64,000 bases of DNA from Mycoplasma_H phocimorsus (GCF_030077865.1 NZ_JASDDP010000019.1); one strand, 5' to 3'; shown: positions 39,825 to 50,535, numbered from the stretch's first letter. Numbers and translations: made by a program. Notes: generated by a model from the letters alone, not told the origin.

Positions 39825-41402
39825 ATGGCAAATCAAAATTTCAATGAATCATTTGATTTTAATTTGTTATTTGAAGAGGTAGCTTCAACTAAAAAAATTG
39901 AAAAGGAAATAGTATTAGAACTTTTTAAAGAATCAATTAAAGAGGTTATAGCAAAATATGATCCTGATGCTAATGTTACTATTGATATTGATCAAGATGA
40001 AAAAAATATTTGAATAAATAAGGAATTTATTGTTTATTCAGATGAAGAGTTCAGTGATTTATTTTTAACACTTAAAGAAGACGATATTGAAAAAATTGCT
40101 AATGAATTAACTTTTATTAAGTTATCAGAAGCTAAAAAAATTTCACAAGAATCAGAAATTGATGATTTAGTAGTTAAAACATTTGAAATAAAAAGTCTTC
40201 ATGGGAAAGTGCAAAATGCAATTATTTCTCAATTTAGACAGGCTTTAAGCAAAAAAGTAAAAGAAAATATTTATGCTAATTTTAAAGATAAAATTGGAAC
40301 AATTGTAAAAGTAAAAATTACTACTAAAGGAAAACAAGGATTTAATGCTTTGATTATTAAAGATGAAACTCCTGCCTTTTTACCATTGCGATTTGCAAAT
40401 AAAAAATTAATTGAAAATCACGATAATATTACTGAAATTGATGCATTTATTGAAAATGTTTTAGAAGATACCAAACATTCACAGATCATTCTTTCCACAT
40501 CATCAAACGAGTTATTAAAAATTGAATTAGCAAATGAAATTCCAGAATTAGCTCAAGGTCTTATTAAGATTGTTAATATTTCCAGAGTAGCAGGAGAAAG
40601 AGCTAAAGTTGCTATTGCTAAAGCAGAGGGTGTAACATTTAATTTTGATGAAATTGGCTCAATTATTGGTAGAGATGGTTCAAGAATTTCTGCAGTTTCA
40701 GCTAAATTGGGTGGAGAATTAATTGATATTATTAAATATGATGAAAACTTTTTGAAATATATAGCAAATGCATTTTCGCCTTCAAGAGTAGTATCTATTG
40801 TTTATAATCAAAAATTAAGCAGCTTTGATGTTATTGTTCCTAACTCTCAATTATCGCTCGCTATTGGTAAAAAAGGAATTAATGTTTCATTAATCGCTGA
40901 TTTATTAAAAATTAAAATTAATGTTTTAAGTTTTGCGCAAGCAATTGAACAAAATATGAGATTTCAATATAATGGTAATATTCAAGGTGAAGAACTTGAA
41001 GAACTTAATCAAGTATATAACCCAAATATGAGAAGAAACTCATTTATGCCAAGATTTCAAAGAAGCGAAAATACCTATCGTCCAAGAGATTTTACAGCCG
41101 ATAAAGATCTTCAATTAATTTTATCTGAAATGAATGAGTATAAAACTCAAATTGAAGATGAAGAGGATAAAGTTGAAACAAAATCAACTACTGATTTCGT
41201 TAAAAAAGCAGTAAAATTAAAAGATAATAATTTTGATTTTAATGTAAAACAAGAAGATTTAGATAAAATTATTGAATCAAAAGATGATGAAGATCTTGTT
41301 GTAATTGAACAACAAATGAAAGATTACACCGCTGATAAAGATTTGGTAGACACACTTGGTGATTTTGATTTTGATGACATTGATGATGAAGATTGAGAAT
41401 AG
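39825..41402 (+). CDS. nusA: Transcription termination/antitermination factor NusA
   Basis: 525 residues. An N-terminal RNA polymerase-binding domain is followed by an S1-like region, then KH domains with VSRVAGERAKVAIAK-like sequence, SIIGRDGSRISAVSAKLGGE (about 284-303) and LAIGKKGINVSLIADL (about 345-360). The last 120 residues are acidic and unstructured. NusA slows RNA polymerase and helps hairpin termination. Two TGA Trp codons, the second at the penultimate position. rnpM overlaps its 3' end. The usual upstream rimP gene is absent. Confidence 0.95.
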
Positions 41403-41658
41403 TATTACAAGAAAGTGTGTTTATACAAATCAAATTCTACCTATAGATTCATTACTAAGAATCAACAAAGATAAAAATAATATTATAAAAGTTGATTGAA
41501 ATCTTCAACTTAAGGGTAGAGGAGCATATTTAATTAAAGATAAAAATATTATATTGCAAGCTTTAAGTAAGAAAATTATCAACAAAGCTTTTAGAATGAA
41601 TGTTGATAAAACAATCTACAATGAAATAATCAAGGAGGTAGAGAATTATGGCTGATAA
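41386..41658 (+). CDS. rnpM: RNase P modulator RnpM (YlxR family)
   Basis: 90 residues. The YlxR motif is ITRKCVYTNQILPIDSLLRI, then KGRGAYLIKD in the middle. In B. subtilis this small RNA-binding protein binds and modulates RNase P. It overlaps nusA by 17 nt and infB by 11 nt, giving the standard nusA-ylxR-infB order (ylxQ is missing). Two adjacent ATG codons (41383, 41386) are possible starts; the second is listed. Confidence 0.88.
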
Positions 41659-43450
41659 AAGACATCAAACATCAAATATAGAACAAATAAAATCTCAATT
41701 AAAGGATGTAGTATCTGAAGTTAAGGATGGAGTATTAATTTATTCTGGAAAGATGAGTGTGGCTGATTTAGCCTCAAAACTTAAGATTAATGCAAATGAA
41801 TTAATTAAGTATTTTTTATTAAAAGGAAAAGCATACCCACTTACATATGCTTTAAGCGAAGAAGAAATTGCTGAAGTTTGTTTTGATCGCGGAATTGATA
41901 TAAAAAAAGAAAATGAAATTAATGCCTCTAACTTTTTAAATGAAGTTGAATTTGTGGATGATGATTCTCAATTAACTTCTCGTCCTCCGGTAGTTACTGT
42001 TATGGGTCATGTTGATCATGGTAAAACTACTCTTATAGATAAAATAAGAAAAACTAATATTGTTGAAACTGAGTCGCATGGAATTACACAACATACTGGT
42101 GCATATCAAGTTATTCATAAAAAGAAAAAAATTACTTTTATTGATACACCAGGTCATGAAGCATTTACTCAAATGCGTTCAAGAGGCGCAAAAATAACTG
42201 ATATAGTTGTTTTAGTAGTTGCAGCTGATGATGGGGTTATGCCACAAACCAAGGAAGCAATAGCTCACTCAAAAGCAGCTAAAGTACCAATGATTGTGTT
42301 TATTAATAAAATTGATAAACCCAATAAAGACATTGAGAGAATAAAAGCTGAGCTTTCAGCCGAAGATGTTATTGTTGAAGAATATGGCGGTGACACTCAA
42401 GTTGTATTAGGTTCTGCTCTTCAAGGCAAGGGTATTGATGAATTATTTGATAGAATTACTCTTTTAGCTGAACTTTTAGATTTAAAAGCTAATAGAAGAA
42501 GGTATCCAATAGGAACTGTTATAGAATCAAAACTTGATAAAGGCGTTGGTTCTGTTACTACTCTTATTGTTGAAAATGGAACTTTATATAAAGGTGATTT
42601 TATTGTAGCTGGAAGTAAATATGGTCGCGTAAGAAAATTAATGGATTCTAATTATAATGAGCTTAAACATGCTCATCCAGGCACGCCTGTTCTTGTGACG
42701 GGACTTAATTATCTTCCACTTGCAGGTGATCGCTTTGTAGGATTTAAGGATGAGAAATTTGCAAAAAAATTAGCAACTGAAAAAGAAGAACATGATAAAA
42801 AAGTAAATTTATATGAAAAATCTCAAGATGTTGATAATGACGGCAAAAAAATAATTAATGTAATAATTAAATCAGATACTCAAGGTACTGCTGAAGCAAT
42901 TAAGGGCGCTATTGATAAAAAATCTAATAATGATGCAATTATTAGAGTAATATCATCTGCAGGCGGTCAATTAACAAAATCTGATCTTCTTTTAGCTCAA
43001 ACATCAGGCGCTTATATTTTTTGTTTTAATGTAAAGCCTGATGCAGTTATTAGACAAGGTGCTAAAAGTATGGGTATTAAACATACAACTCACTCAACAA
43101 TTTATAAGATTATTGAAGATGTTGAATTAATTCTTTCAAATAATGAAATGCCTATTTACGAAGATAAAAAAATTGGTCTTGCTCACATTATTAAGGTATT
43201 TACTTATTCAAAGGTAGGAAAAATTGCTGGTTGCGTTCAAGATGAGGGAGTTGTGAGATATAATTCTAAAGTAAAAGTTATTAGAAATAATCATGTAATT
43301 CATTTTGGATTTATTGATTCATTAAGAAGAGAATTAAATGATGCTAAAGAAGTAGTAAAAGGTAAAACATTTGGATTACATATTAAAGGATTCAATAATA
43401 TTCAAGAAGATGATGTTCTTGAATTTTGAGAAGAAGTTAAAATTAACTAA
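41648..43450 (+). CDS. infB: Translation initiation factor IF-2
   Basis: 600 residues, a short form without the long N-terminal low-complexity region. An IF2-N segment (SVADLASKLKINANELIKYF) leads to the GTPase domain: G1 GHVDHGKTT (about 119-127), G3 DTPGHEAF, G4 NKID. Domains II-IV follow with KSDTQGTAEAIKGAI. IF-2 brings fMet-tRNA to the 30S subunit. GGAGGT precedes the ATG. The last Trp is TGA, so the protein ends EFWEEVKIN. Confidence 0.97.
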
Positions 43451-43461
43451 GGAGGCACAAG

Positions 43462-43737
43462 ATGTTTTTTGATGAAGAAAAAAATATAGAACAAGGTAAC
43501 GAATTTGAAGCAGAAATAGTTTCTGAGCCTAAAGCAGGATTTTGTCCAGTAGACTTTGAAAATAATGTTTCAGTTAAAGTGCCAAGAAAACCTACATATG
43601 AAGATTTTGTATCTTTAAATTCAAAAAATATTAAGAAAAAACTTGATCGTTTCTTTTTAATTTCAATTGGATTATTAGGCGTTTCTATTTTAATCATAAT
43701 AATTCTTATAATATTAGGCAATAACAAAATAATTTAA
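43462..43737 (+). CDS. Small single-helix membrane protein, unknown
   Basis: 91 residues following infB by 11 bp with AAGGAGG. An acidic N-terminal part (about 1-58) is followed by a Lys-rich turn and one strong membrane helix (about 64-85), then NNKII. No family is recognised. It is probably the last gene of the nusA operon because a terminator follows. Confidence 0.7.
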   Translation: MFFDEEKNIEQGNEFEAEIVSEPKAGFCPVDFENNVSVKVPRKPTYEDFVSLNSKNIKKKLDRFFLISIGLLGVSILIIIILIILGNNKII

Positions 43738-43741
43738 AAAT

Positions 43742-43780
43742 AATCAGAACAAGGAAAATTCTACTTGTTCTGATTTGTTT
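43742..43780 (+). terminator. Intrinsic terminator of the nusA operon
   Basis: Perfect 12-bp stem AATCAGAACAAG / CTTGTTCTGATT with a T-rich tail. Confidence 0.8.
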
Positions 43781-43803
43781 TAAAACAAAGAGGAAAAGGA
43801 TTT

Positions 43804-45070
43804 ATGAATAATATTTATTGACTTCTAGCATTTTTAATAGCTTTAAGTTTTTTGATAATAATATTAAATATTGTTTTTTATTTTCAAAAAAAAGATAAAA
43901 ATAAAAAAGCGCAAGAGTTTAAAGAAAAAATGCATGAAAATTTTTCATCTATTTTAACTTTATTGAATTTAAATTATGATTCAATAAATAAGTTGTCAGA
44001 AGCTCTAATACAAAAAATTAATAATTTTAATCAAAATATTATTGAATTGATCAATAATAAAATGATTGATTTAATTAAAGAAATTAATAATGGAATTAAA
44101 GAAATTCAACAAGAGACAAAAACAACTCTTAATGATTTGGAAAAAGAATAACAATCTACAATTAGCAAAAATTAAAGAAGAAATGGATGCACATTTTGAA
44201 TCTAAATTGTCAAAACAACTTCAAGAGCATTTTACTTCAATTAATCAAAGTATGAATGATTTAACGAATAATCTTCAAAAAGTTGAAACTGTTGATAAAT
44301 CACTAGAAAAATTAAATAGAACATTTAATGATCCAAAAGTGAGAGGGATTTTTGGTGAAATATCATTACAAAAAATACTTACTAATAATTTAAGCAATGA
44401 AAATGTTTTATGAAAATCACAAGTTAATCTTTCAAAATTAAAAAATGAGCATGAAGTAGAAATCAAGAATGAGATTGTAGATTTTGTTGTTGAAGTTATT
44501 AGCAAGAAAAACGAAAAACAATTTTTACCAATTGATTCAAAATTCCCAATCGAAGCTTACAATAAAATTTTTGAAGCTAACTCAAAAGAAGAATTAAAAA
44601 AACTTAAAAAACAATTTAAAACTGCAATTAAATCACAAGCTGAATCAATATCTAAAAAATATTTGAAGCAAGGCATTACTACCGATTATGCAATTATGTT
44701 TTTACCTAGTGATTCAATTTATGCACAAGCTGTTGAAGATGGCGAATTTAATTTTGAATTACAAAACAAATATAAAGTGTTTTTAGCTGGTCCTTCAACA
44801 ATTACTTTTTTTATTAATCACATTTTATTACAATGAAAGAATTTTGAAACTAACAAGCATATTGGAAATATTCAAGAGCTGCTTGATAATATTCAAAAGA
44901 AATTTGCTAATATTAAAAAATATTTAGATAATTCAAAAAACAAAGCACAAAAAATAATCGATGATTTAACAACTGCAAATAATTTAACAGATACAATTAC
45001 TAAAATATCAAACAAAATTAACCCAAGTGTTACAAAAGCATTAACTGTTATAGAAAAAGAAGAAGAATAA
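43804..45070 (+). pseudogene. rmuC: DNA recombination protein RmuC, frameshifted
   Basis: The first frame (43804-44151) encodes one membrane helix and a coiled coil ending NDLEKE-stop. A second frame, +1 relative to the first, continues the coiled coil and the RmuC domain: NDPKVRGIFGEISLQKIL, FLPIDSKFPIEAY, DYAIMFLPSDSIYAQ, LAGPSTI. Removing one A from the A5 run at 44141-44145 joins them into about 421 residues without a gap. So the gene is either recently broken, slippage-expressed, or hit by a sequence error. RmuC limits DNA inversions; the domain itself is well conserved. Confidence 0.85.
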
Positions 45071-45075
45071 AAATA

Positions 45076-45097
45076 TCAAGGAAACCTTGACATTTTT
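45076..45097. terminator. Intrinsic terminator after rmuC
   Basis: TCAAGG-AAA-CCTTGA followed by CATTTTTT. Confidence 0.85.
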
Positions 45098-45100
45098 TAT

Positions 45101-45934
45101 TTATAGTTTAATTCTTTTTTTAGATTCAAATTGATAATCAGTTGCATATAGATTGCCATTGGCACATGGAATAATTGGCGCATTCTTAATAATTTCTTTT
45201 TTAGCCATAAATACTTTCACTCTTTTTCCATTATTAAAATAAAAAGCTCCAGGATTATCGGCATAAGCTCTAATTTTATTTAAATTTGTTTGTATATCAT
45301 CGCATTGACTTAATTCACCATTTTCTTTTTGTAATTTTTTTGTTAATGTAACAAGTGTTTCATCTTGTTTAGTAATAACAATATCATTTTTGTAAAGCTT
45401 ATTTAGTCATTCAACAATATTTTCTTTAGCTAAATTTGCTAATTTTACAAATAACTTACTTGTTGTATCTTCTTCTTGAATTTTTAATTTAGCTTCAAAA
45501 ATAATATCACCAGCATCCATATCTTTAGTCATATAAATCAAATTTATACCAGCATATTCATCATTATTTAATAAAGTATATTGAACCGGGCTTGCCCCCC
45601 TATATTTAGGAAGTAAAGAGCCGTGAATATTTACTGATGCTATTTTAGGTAATTCAAGTACTTTTTCTGGAATATATTGACCAAAAGCAAAGGTTAACAT
45701 AATATCATAATCCAATTCTTTCAGCTCTTCATATATTTCGCCTATTTTATTAGGTTTAAATAATTTAATTCCCTTTTCTTTCGCTCAAGTTGCAACTGCG
45801 CTTTCATTCAATTTTTGCCCTCTATTTGAGGGTGTATCAGGTTGTGTTATAATAGCAATAACATTAATATTATTATTAATTTCTTCAAAAACAGGAACAG
45901 CAAAGCTTGGTGTACCACACAAAACGACCTTCAT
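45101..45934 (-). CDS. fmt: Methionyl-tRNA formyltransferase
   Basis: 277 residues, somewhat shorter than the usual 310 at the C-terminal tRNA-binding domain. The catalytic region is intact: NIHGSLLPKYRGASPVQ (Asn/His) and the Asp in TKDMDAGDIIF. GTPSFAVP opens the Rossmann domain. It formylates Met on the initiator tRNA, whose gene lies 600 bp away (46559-46635). AAGGAG precedes the ATG. Confidence 0.94.
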
Positions 45935-45987
45935 ATTTCTCCTTTTTATTTTTACAAAAATATATTTTTAAAAAATAATTTTATATA

Positions 45988-46005
45988 TAATAATAATAAT
46001 AATAA
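45988..46005. repeat. Trinucleotide repeat (TAA)6
   Basis: Six perfect TAA units between the divergent fmt and tRNA-Pro genes, 54 bp upstream of the tRNA -10 box. Confidence 0.9.
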
Positions 46006-46058
46006 TAGTCAAGTTGAGAAAAAAATAAAAAAAGTTTTAAACAATTTTTATTTTATAG

Positions 46059-46064
46059 TATAAT
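46059..46064 (+). promoter_or_regulatory. -10 box of the tRNA cluster
   Basis: TATAAT 17 bp upstream of the first tRNA; it should transcribe most or all of the eight-tRNA cluster. Confidence 0.7.
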
Positions 46065-46081
46065 AAATTAGCAAATAATGC

Positions 46082-46158
46082 GGAGAAGTAGCTCAGCTTG
46101 GCAGAGCGCTACGTTTGGGACGTAGTGGTCGCAGGTTCAAATCCTGTCTTCTTCACCA
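46082..46158 (+). tRNA. tRNA-Pro (UGG)
   Basis: 77 nt, anticodon loop TTTGGGA, acceptor GGAGAAG / CTTCTTC, CCA encoded. Position 1 is G rather than the C usual for bacterial tRNA-Pro. Confidence 0.93.
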
Positions 46159-46161
46159 TTT

Positions 46162-46238
46162 GGGGGGGTAGCTCACCTGGCTAGAGCGCCTGCCTTGCAC
46201 GCAGGAGGTAGAGGGTTCGACTCCCTTCCTCTCCACCA
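46162..46238 (+). tRNA. tRNA-Ala (UGC)
   Basis: 77 nt, anticodon loop CTTGCAC, seven G residues in the 5' acceptor strand pairing with CCTCTCC through several G-U pairs, CCA encoded. Confidence 0.93.
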
Positions 46239-46241
46239 TAT

Positions 46242-46318
46242 GGCACTGTAGCTCAGTTGGTTAGAGCGTCCGGTTCATATCCGGAAGGTCAAGAGTTCGA
46301 GCCTCTTCAGTGCTACCA
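46242..46318 (+). tRNA. tRNA-Met (CAU), elongator
   Basis: 77 nt, anticodon loop TTCATAT, acceptor GGCACTG / CAGTGCT. It resembles elongator Met tRNAs rather than initiator or Ile2. Confidence 0.85.
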
Positions 46319-46335
46319 TACGGAATTACACAGTA

Positions 46336-46412
46336 GGACCTATAGCTCAATTGGTTAGAGCACCCGGCTCATAACCGGTAGGTTGCAGGTTCAAGTCCTG
46401 CTGGGTCCACCA
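46336..46412 (+). tRNA. tRNA-Ile2 (CAU, lysidine type)
   Basis: 77 nt, anticodon loop CTCATAA. Body (GGACCT...TAGCTCA..TTGGTTAGAGC...GGGTCCACCA) closely resembles the Bacillus Ile2 tRNA in which C34 becomes lysidine and reads AUA. Confidence 0.85.
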
Positions 46413-46413
46413 A

Positions 46414-46506
46414 GGGCAATTACCCAAGTCCGGCTGAAGGGATCAGTCTTGAAAACTGACAGGGGCTTCACGGCCCGCGGGGGTTCGAATCCCTCATTGC
46501 CCGCCA
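46414..46506 (+). tRNA. tRNA-Ser (UGA)
   Basis: 93 nt with a long variable arm, anticodon loop CTTGAAA (UGA), acceptor GGGCAAT / ATTGCCC, CCA encoded. It reads UCN codons. Confidence 0.94.
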
Positions 46507-46558
46507 TATACCTGTTTTGCAGGTACTAAATTAAAATTAAATATATATAAAATCATAT

Positions 46559-46635
46559 CGCGGAGTGGAGCAGGTTGGAAGCTCGTCGGGCTCATAACCC
46601 GAAGGTCATAGGTTCAAGTCCTATCTCCGCAACCA
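46559..46635 (+). tRNA. tRNA-fMet (CAU), initiator
   Basis: 77 nt. Initiator hallmarks: C1 opposite A72 (CGCGGAG / CTCCGCA) and three G-C pairs in the anticodon stem (TCGGG CTCATAA CCCGA). A TATATAAAAT-type -10 box lies just upstream, so it may have its own promoter. Confidence 0.95.
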
Positions 46636-46637
46636 AT

Positions 46638-46713
46638 GGTCCAGTGGTAAAGTGGTTAATACGCCTCCCTGTCACGGAGGAGATCGCGGGTTCGATCCCC
46701 GTCTGGACCGCCA
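46638..46713 (+). tRNA. tRNA-Asp (GUC)
   Basis: 76 nt, anticodon loop CTGTCAC, acceptor GGTCCAG / CTGGACC, CCA encoded. Confidence 0.94.
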
Positions 46714-46714
46714 T

Positions 46715-46790
46715 GGCTCTGTAGCTCAGTAGGTAGAGCAACGGATTGAAGCTCCGTGTGTCGCTGGTTCGATTCCTGCCGGAGCCACCA
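46715..46790 (+). tRNA. tRNA-Phe (GAA)
   Basis: 76 nt, anticodon loop TTGAAGC, acceptor GGCTCTG / CGGAGCC, CCA encoded. Confidence 0.94.
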
Positions 46791-46803
46791 TATGATTAAA
46801 ATC

Positions 46804-46827
46804 ACCTGATAGTTTCAGGTTTTTTTA
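46804..46827 (+). terminator. Terminator of the tRNA cluster
   Basis: ACCTGA-tagtt-TCAGGT followed by seven T residues. Confidence 0.85.
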
Positions 46828-46878
46828 TTATCTTCTTTATTTTTGTTATACAATACTGTAAATAAAAAGGGGAAAGAT

Positions 46879-47424
46879 ATGGAAAAACACAATGAAGTAG
46901 ATAAGATTTTATTTTCGCAAGAACAACTAGAAGCTCGTATTAGTGAGCTTTCTACTTGAGTTAATGAAACCTATAAAAATGAAAAAGAACCACTAATTAT
47001 GGTAGGTCTTTTAAAAGGGGCATTACCTTTTATGATGCAATTAATAAAAGGAGTTGAAGTTGAGTGCATTTTAGACTTTATGATTGTTTCATCTTATGGA
47101 GATAATTTTCAGTCAACAAATAATGTGAAAATTGTTCTTGACTTGGACAGAGATATTACAGATAAAAATATTTTAATTGTAGAAGAAATTATAGATACTG
47201 GACAAACACTTGATAAAGTTAAAAAACTTCTTTTAGCAAGAAAACCAAAAAGTTTAAAAATTATTACATTACTTGAAAAGAAAATACATAGAAAAACTGA
47301 TGTTTTTCCAGATATATATGGTTTTGAAATAGGTGATGAATTTGTTATTGGCTTTGGTTTAGATTTAAAAGATCGTTTAAGAAATCTTCCTTATATTGGG
47401 ACATATAACCTAAAAAAACAGTAG
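46879..47424 (+). CDS. hpt: Hypoxanthine phosphoribosyltransferase
   Basis: 181 residues. The PRPP-binding motif ILIVEEIIDTGQTL is at about 98-111, with VGLLKGALPFM upstream and the C-terminal FVIGFGLDLKDRLRNLPYIG. It salvages hypoxanthine/guanine to nucleotides, essential where purine synthesis is absent. AAAGGGGAAAG precedes the ATG. One TGA Trp. A terminator overlaps its stop. Confidence 0.95.
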
Positions 47425-47443
47425 CCTAAAAAACTACTGTTTT
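47415..47443. terminator. Bidirectional terminator between hpt and mutM
   Basis: AAAACAGTAG / CTACTGTTTT, 10-bp perfect stem overlapping the hpt stop codon. Confidence 0.85.
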
Positions 47444-47444
47444 C

Positions 47445-48260
47445 CTACTTTTGACAATAAGAGCAATAATATGTCCCTCTTCCATTAACTTTTATTTTAA
47501 TTATTAAGTTATCGCATTTAAGACATTTCCCCCCTTCTTTATTATGAACTTTTAAAAAGTTTTGATATGAACCCTCTTGAAAATTTAATGACTGATAACT
47601 TGAAATTGTAGATCCACCCAAAATAGTTGATTCATCCATAATTCTGGTTGAATTATCAAGAATATTTTTTAATTCTTCCTTAGATATATTTTTTGCTTTT
47701 CTATTAGGATTTATTTTTGATGCCCATAATGCTTCATTTACATAAATATTTCCTAAACCAACTACTAAACTTTGGTCTAGTAAAGCGGTTTTAATAGCAA
47801 TATTCTTTTTAAGTAGCTTAAAATGCAACTCATTTAAATTTGTTTCAGCAGGAATTTTTGCTAATTTTGATAGAGGTAATATTTTATTATAATTATCGAT
47901 ATTTCTTAAATGAAAAGTTCCGAACATTCTTGAATCAGAATAACATAAAGATTCATCATTGTCAAGTTTGAAAACTAAATATGTATGTTTTGGAAAATTT
48001 CCCTTTTTAATAGTAGCATATTTTCCTTCCATTCTTAAGTGTGATAAAATAATATTATTATTAGAAAGAAAAAATAAAAGAAATTTTCCTCTATTAGTTA
48101 TATCAATTATTTTTTGATTGATTATTGCTTTTTTAAAAGTGAATGAATCAATTTCCTTAATAAATTTAGTGTTTATAATATCAATATCAATAATAGTTTT
48201 ATTTAAAATTGCATTTTTTAAACTTTTGGCAACAACACGCACTTCCGGTAATTCAGGCAT
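47445..48260 (-). CDS. mutM: Formamidopyrimidine-DNA glycosylase
   Basis: 271 residues beginning MPELPEV, where Pro2 (after Met removal, the N-terminal Pro) is the catalytic nucleophile and Glu3 assists. The H2TH region (VVGLGNIYVNEALW) and the C-terminal zinc finger CLKC...CSYC are complete. It removes 8-oxoguanine. AAAGGAG precedes the ATG. Notably it contains no TGA Trp. Confidence 0.96.
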   Translation of the reverse strand: MPELPEVRVVAKSLKNAILNKTIIDIDIINTKFIKEIDSFTFKKAIINQKIIDITNRGKFLLFFLSNNNIILSHLRMEGKYATIKKGNFPKHTYLVFKLDNDESLCYSDSRMFGTFHLRNIDNYNKILPLSKLAKIPAETNLNELHFKLLKKNIAIKTALLDQSLVVGLGNIYVNEALWASKINPNRKAKNISKEELKNILDNSTRIMDESTILGGSTISSYQSLNFQEGSYQNFLKVHNKEGGKCLKCDNLIIKIKVNGRGTYYCSYCQK

Positions 48261-48359
48261 AAAACTCCTTTTTAATAATTATAAACTAAATTTTTTTTAA
48301 ATAATGCTGTTTTTTTATTATTGAATTTTGAAAATAATTTATAATAATATTTGGCTATT

Positions 48360-48435
48360 AGGAGTATAGTTCAATCGGTAGAACAACGGGCTTCAACCCC
48401 GTGTGTTGTGGGTTCGAGTCCTGCTACTCCTGCCA
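48360..48435 (+). tRNA. tRNA-Trp (UCA), reads UGA
   Basis: 76 nt, anticodon loop CTTCAAC (UCA), acceptor AGGAGTA / TACTCCT, CCA encoded. This is the tRNA that makes UGA a Trp codon. A TATAAT lies about 15 bp upstream (48340-48345). Confidence 0.96.
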
Positions 48436-48521
48436 TTTTTTATATTTTTACAAAAATTCCTAATTTTTTCCTTTTTTGAGAATTTATTAAGACTCTTTGT
48501 TATTACGAATGAGGTAAACAT

Positions 48522-49487
48522 ATGGAACAAAAAAATAAATTAAAAGAGCTCATTAAAGAGATCGAAAAAAAATACGGAAAAGAGACATTATTAATGCTAG
48601 GTGAAAAACCCTCTTTAGAAGTAGAAACATTTTCAACAGGTTCATTACTCCTTAATAATGCTTTAGGAATAAATGGATGACCCAAAGGAAGAATCATTGA
48701 AATTTTTGGACCAGAATCTTCTGGTAAAACAACAATGAGCTTACATGCTATAGCTGAAGTTCAAAAACGTGGTGGAACAGCAGTTTTTATTGATGTAGAG
48801 CACTCTATTGACCCGAATTATGCTAAAAATTTAGGAGTTAATATTGATAAATTATTATTATCACAACCAGATAGCGGAGAAAAAGCTTTAGAAATTGTTG
48901 ATATTTTAGCTAGAAGTGGTCATATTGATCTTATTGTAATAGATTCAGTAGCAGCTTTAGTCCCTGAAGTAGAATTGAATGGAGAGATGAAAGATCAAAC
49001 TATTGGTTCACAAGCAAGATTAATGTCAAAAGCATTAAGAAAAATAACAGCAACTTTATCAAAAAATAATACTTCGATTATTTTTATAAATCAAGTAAGA
49101 GAAAAAATTGGTGTGATATTTGGAAACCCTGAAACTACACCTGGAGGAAGAGCATTAAAATTTTATGCTTCAATTCGAGTAGAAGTAAGAAAACTATCGC
49201 AGATTACGGAAAACAAAGAAACACTTGGCAATGGTATTAAAATGAAAGTGGTAAAAAATAAACTAGCCCCACCATTTAAAACTGTTGAATCTGAAATTAT
49301 TTATTCAAAAGGAATAAATATAATAGGAGAAATTATTCAATTAGCTATAGAAAAAGGAGTAATAGAGCGCAAAGGGGCATGATACTCTTACAATAATGAA
49401 AATATTGCTCAAGGAATTTCAAATTTAACAACCCTTCTTAAAGAAAATGAAGATTTATATAATGAAATTTTGAAACAATTGAATTAA
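48522..49487 (+). CDS. recA: Recombinase RecA
   Basis: 321 residues, slightly short at the C-terminus. Walker A GPESSGKTT (about 66-74), DVEHSIDP (usually DAEHALDP), VIDSVAALVP, the L2 loop FGNPETTPGGRALKF and QVREKIG are all present. It catalyses strand exchange. GAGG lies 8 bp before the ATG. No LexA/SOS box was seen in the upstream region. Two TGA Trp codons. Confidence 0.96.
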
Positions 49488-49523
49488 ATTATTTTAATTA
49501 ATATATATAATTATTAATGAAAC

Positions 49524-50333
49524 ATGAAAAAACAAGAAAACAAAAAGTTAAAAATTTTATTTTTAGGTGATATTTTTGGAGAACCAGGCATCAAAATAGT
49601 AGAAAAAGAGTTACCGAGCATCATTGCTCAACATAAAATAGATTTTGTTATTGCTCAAGCTGAAAATGTTAGTGGAAGAAAAGGATTTATTCCTTCTGAT
49701 TATAATCGTTTAAAATTAGCAGGAGTTAATGTTTTTACATTAGGCAACCATGTATGAGCAAATGAAGATATTCATGAAATTATTGAAAATGAAGATGTAA
49801 TTAGGCCAGCTAATATATCAAGTCACTATCCAGGCAAAGGGACAAATATTTTTTATATTAATAATATTAGTATTAGAATAACATCTTTAATGGGTATTAC
49901 TTTTAATAAATTAAATCGGCCTTGAAATGAAGAATATGCGGATAATTTTTTTGATAAAATTGATGAAATTCTTCTTGAAGAAAAAACAGATTTTCATTTT
50001 ATAGATTTTCATGGTGAAACTACAAGTGAAAAGCATGTAATAGCTTTATATTTAGATGGAAAAATTAATGGACTAGCAGGAACTCATACTCATGTACAAA
50101 CTAATGATGATCAAATATTGCCAAATGGCACTTTATATATATCAGATGCTGGAATGTGTGGCCCAATACAAAGTGCTATTGGTGTAAGTTTTGAAAGTGT
50201 TTATTTAAAAATGAGATATAATGAAAATTCTCGTTTTAGTGTAAGCAATAATAAATGCCAAATTAATGGTGTTGTAATGGAATTTAATACTGATTTATTA
50301 CAACAATCTATATATAAAATAAAACAAATTTAA
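49524..50333 (+). CDS. YmdB-family metallophosphoesterase (TIGR00282)
   Basis: 269 residues with two TGA Trp codons. Metal-binding motifs: LGDIFGEPG (about 15-23), QAENVSG, TLGNHVW, DFHGETTSEKH and GTHTHVQT (about 191-198). In B. subtilis YmdB is a 2',3'-cAMP phosphodiesterase influencing development. The recA-ymdB adjacency is widespread in Firmicutes. The -10 box TATAAT (49506-49511) is only 12 bp before the start, implying a very short leader. Confidence 0.92.
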
Positions 50334-50352
50334 TAGAATAGGTTTTATAAAG

Positions 50353-50378
50353 TTATCATTATTTGATGATAATTTTTT
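50353..50378 (+). terminator. Terminator after ymdB
   Basis: TTATCAT / ATGATAA followed by six T residues. Confidence 0.8.
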
Positions 50379-50450
50379 ATTTTTGATTATATTTAAATAT
50401 TTTTTGCATATTTATTTTTTTATTAAACAACAAAAAAATTTTTATTTTTT

Positions 50451-50478
50451 TTGTACATTTTATATTTTTATGTATAAT
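50451..50478 (+). promoter_or_regulatory. rrn operon 1 promoter P1
   Basis: TTGTAC (50451-50456) and TATAAT (50473-50478), 16-bp spacing, about 165 bp upstream of 16S. Confidence 0.7.
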
Positions 50479-50535
50479 GCATATACTTAATATTAATATA
50501 AGAAAAAGTCATCAGAAAAAAATAAAAAAATAATT

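Noticed and set aside
46511..46524. Hairpin ACCTG-TTTTG-CAGGT between tRNA-Ser and tRNA-fMet as a terminator
   Set aside because: No T-run follows. It could be a processing signal, but there is no evidence.
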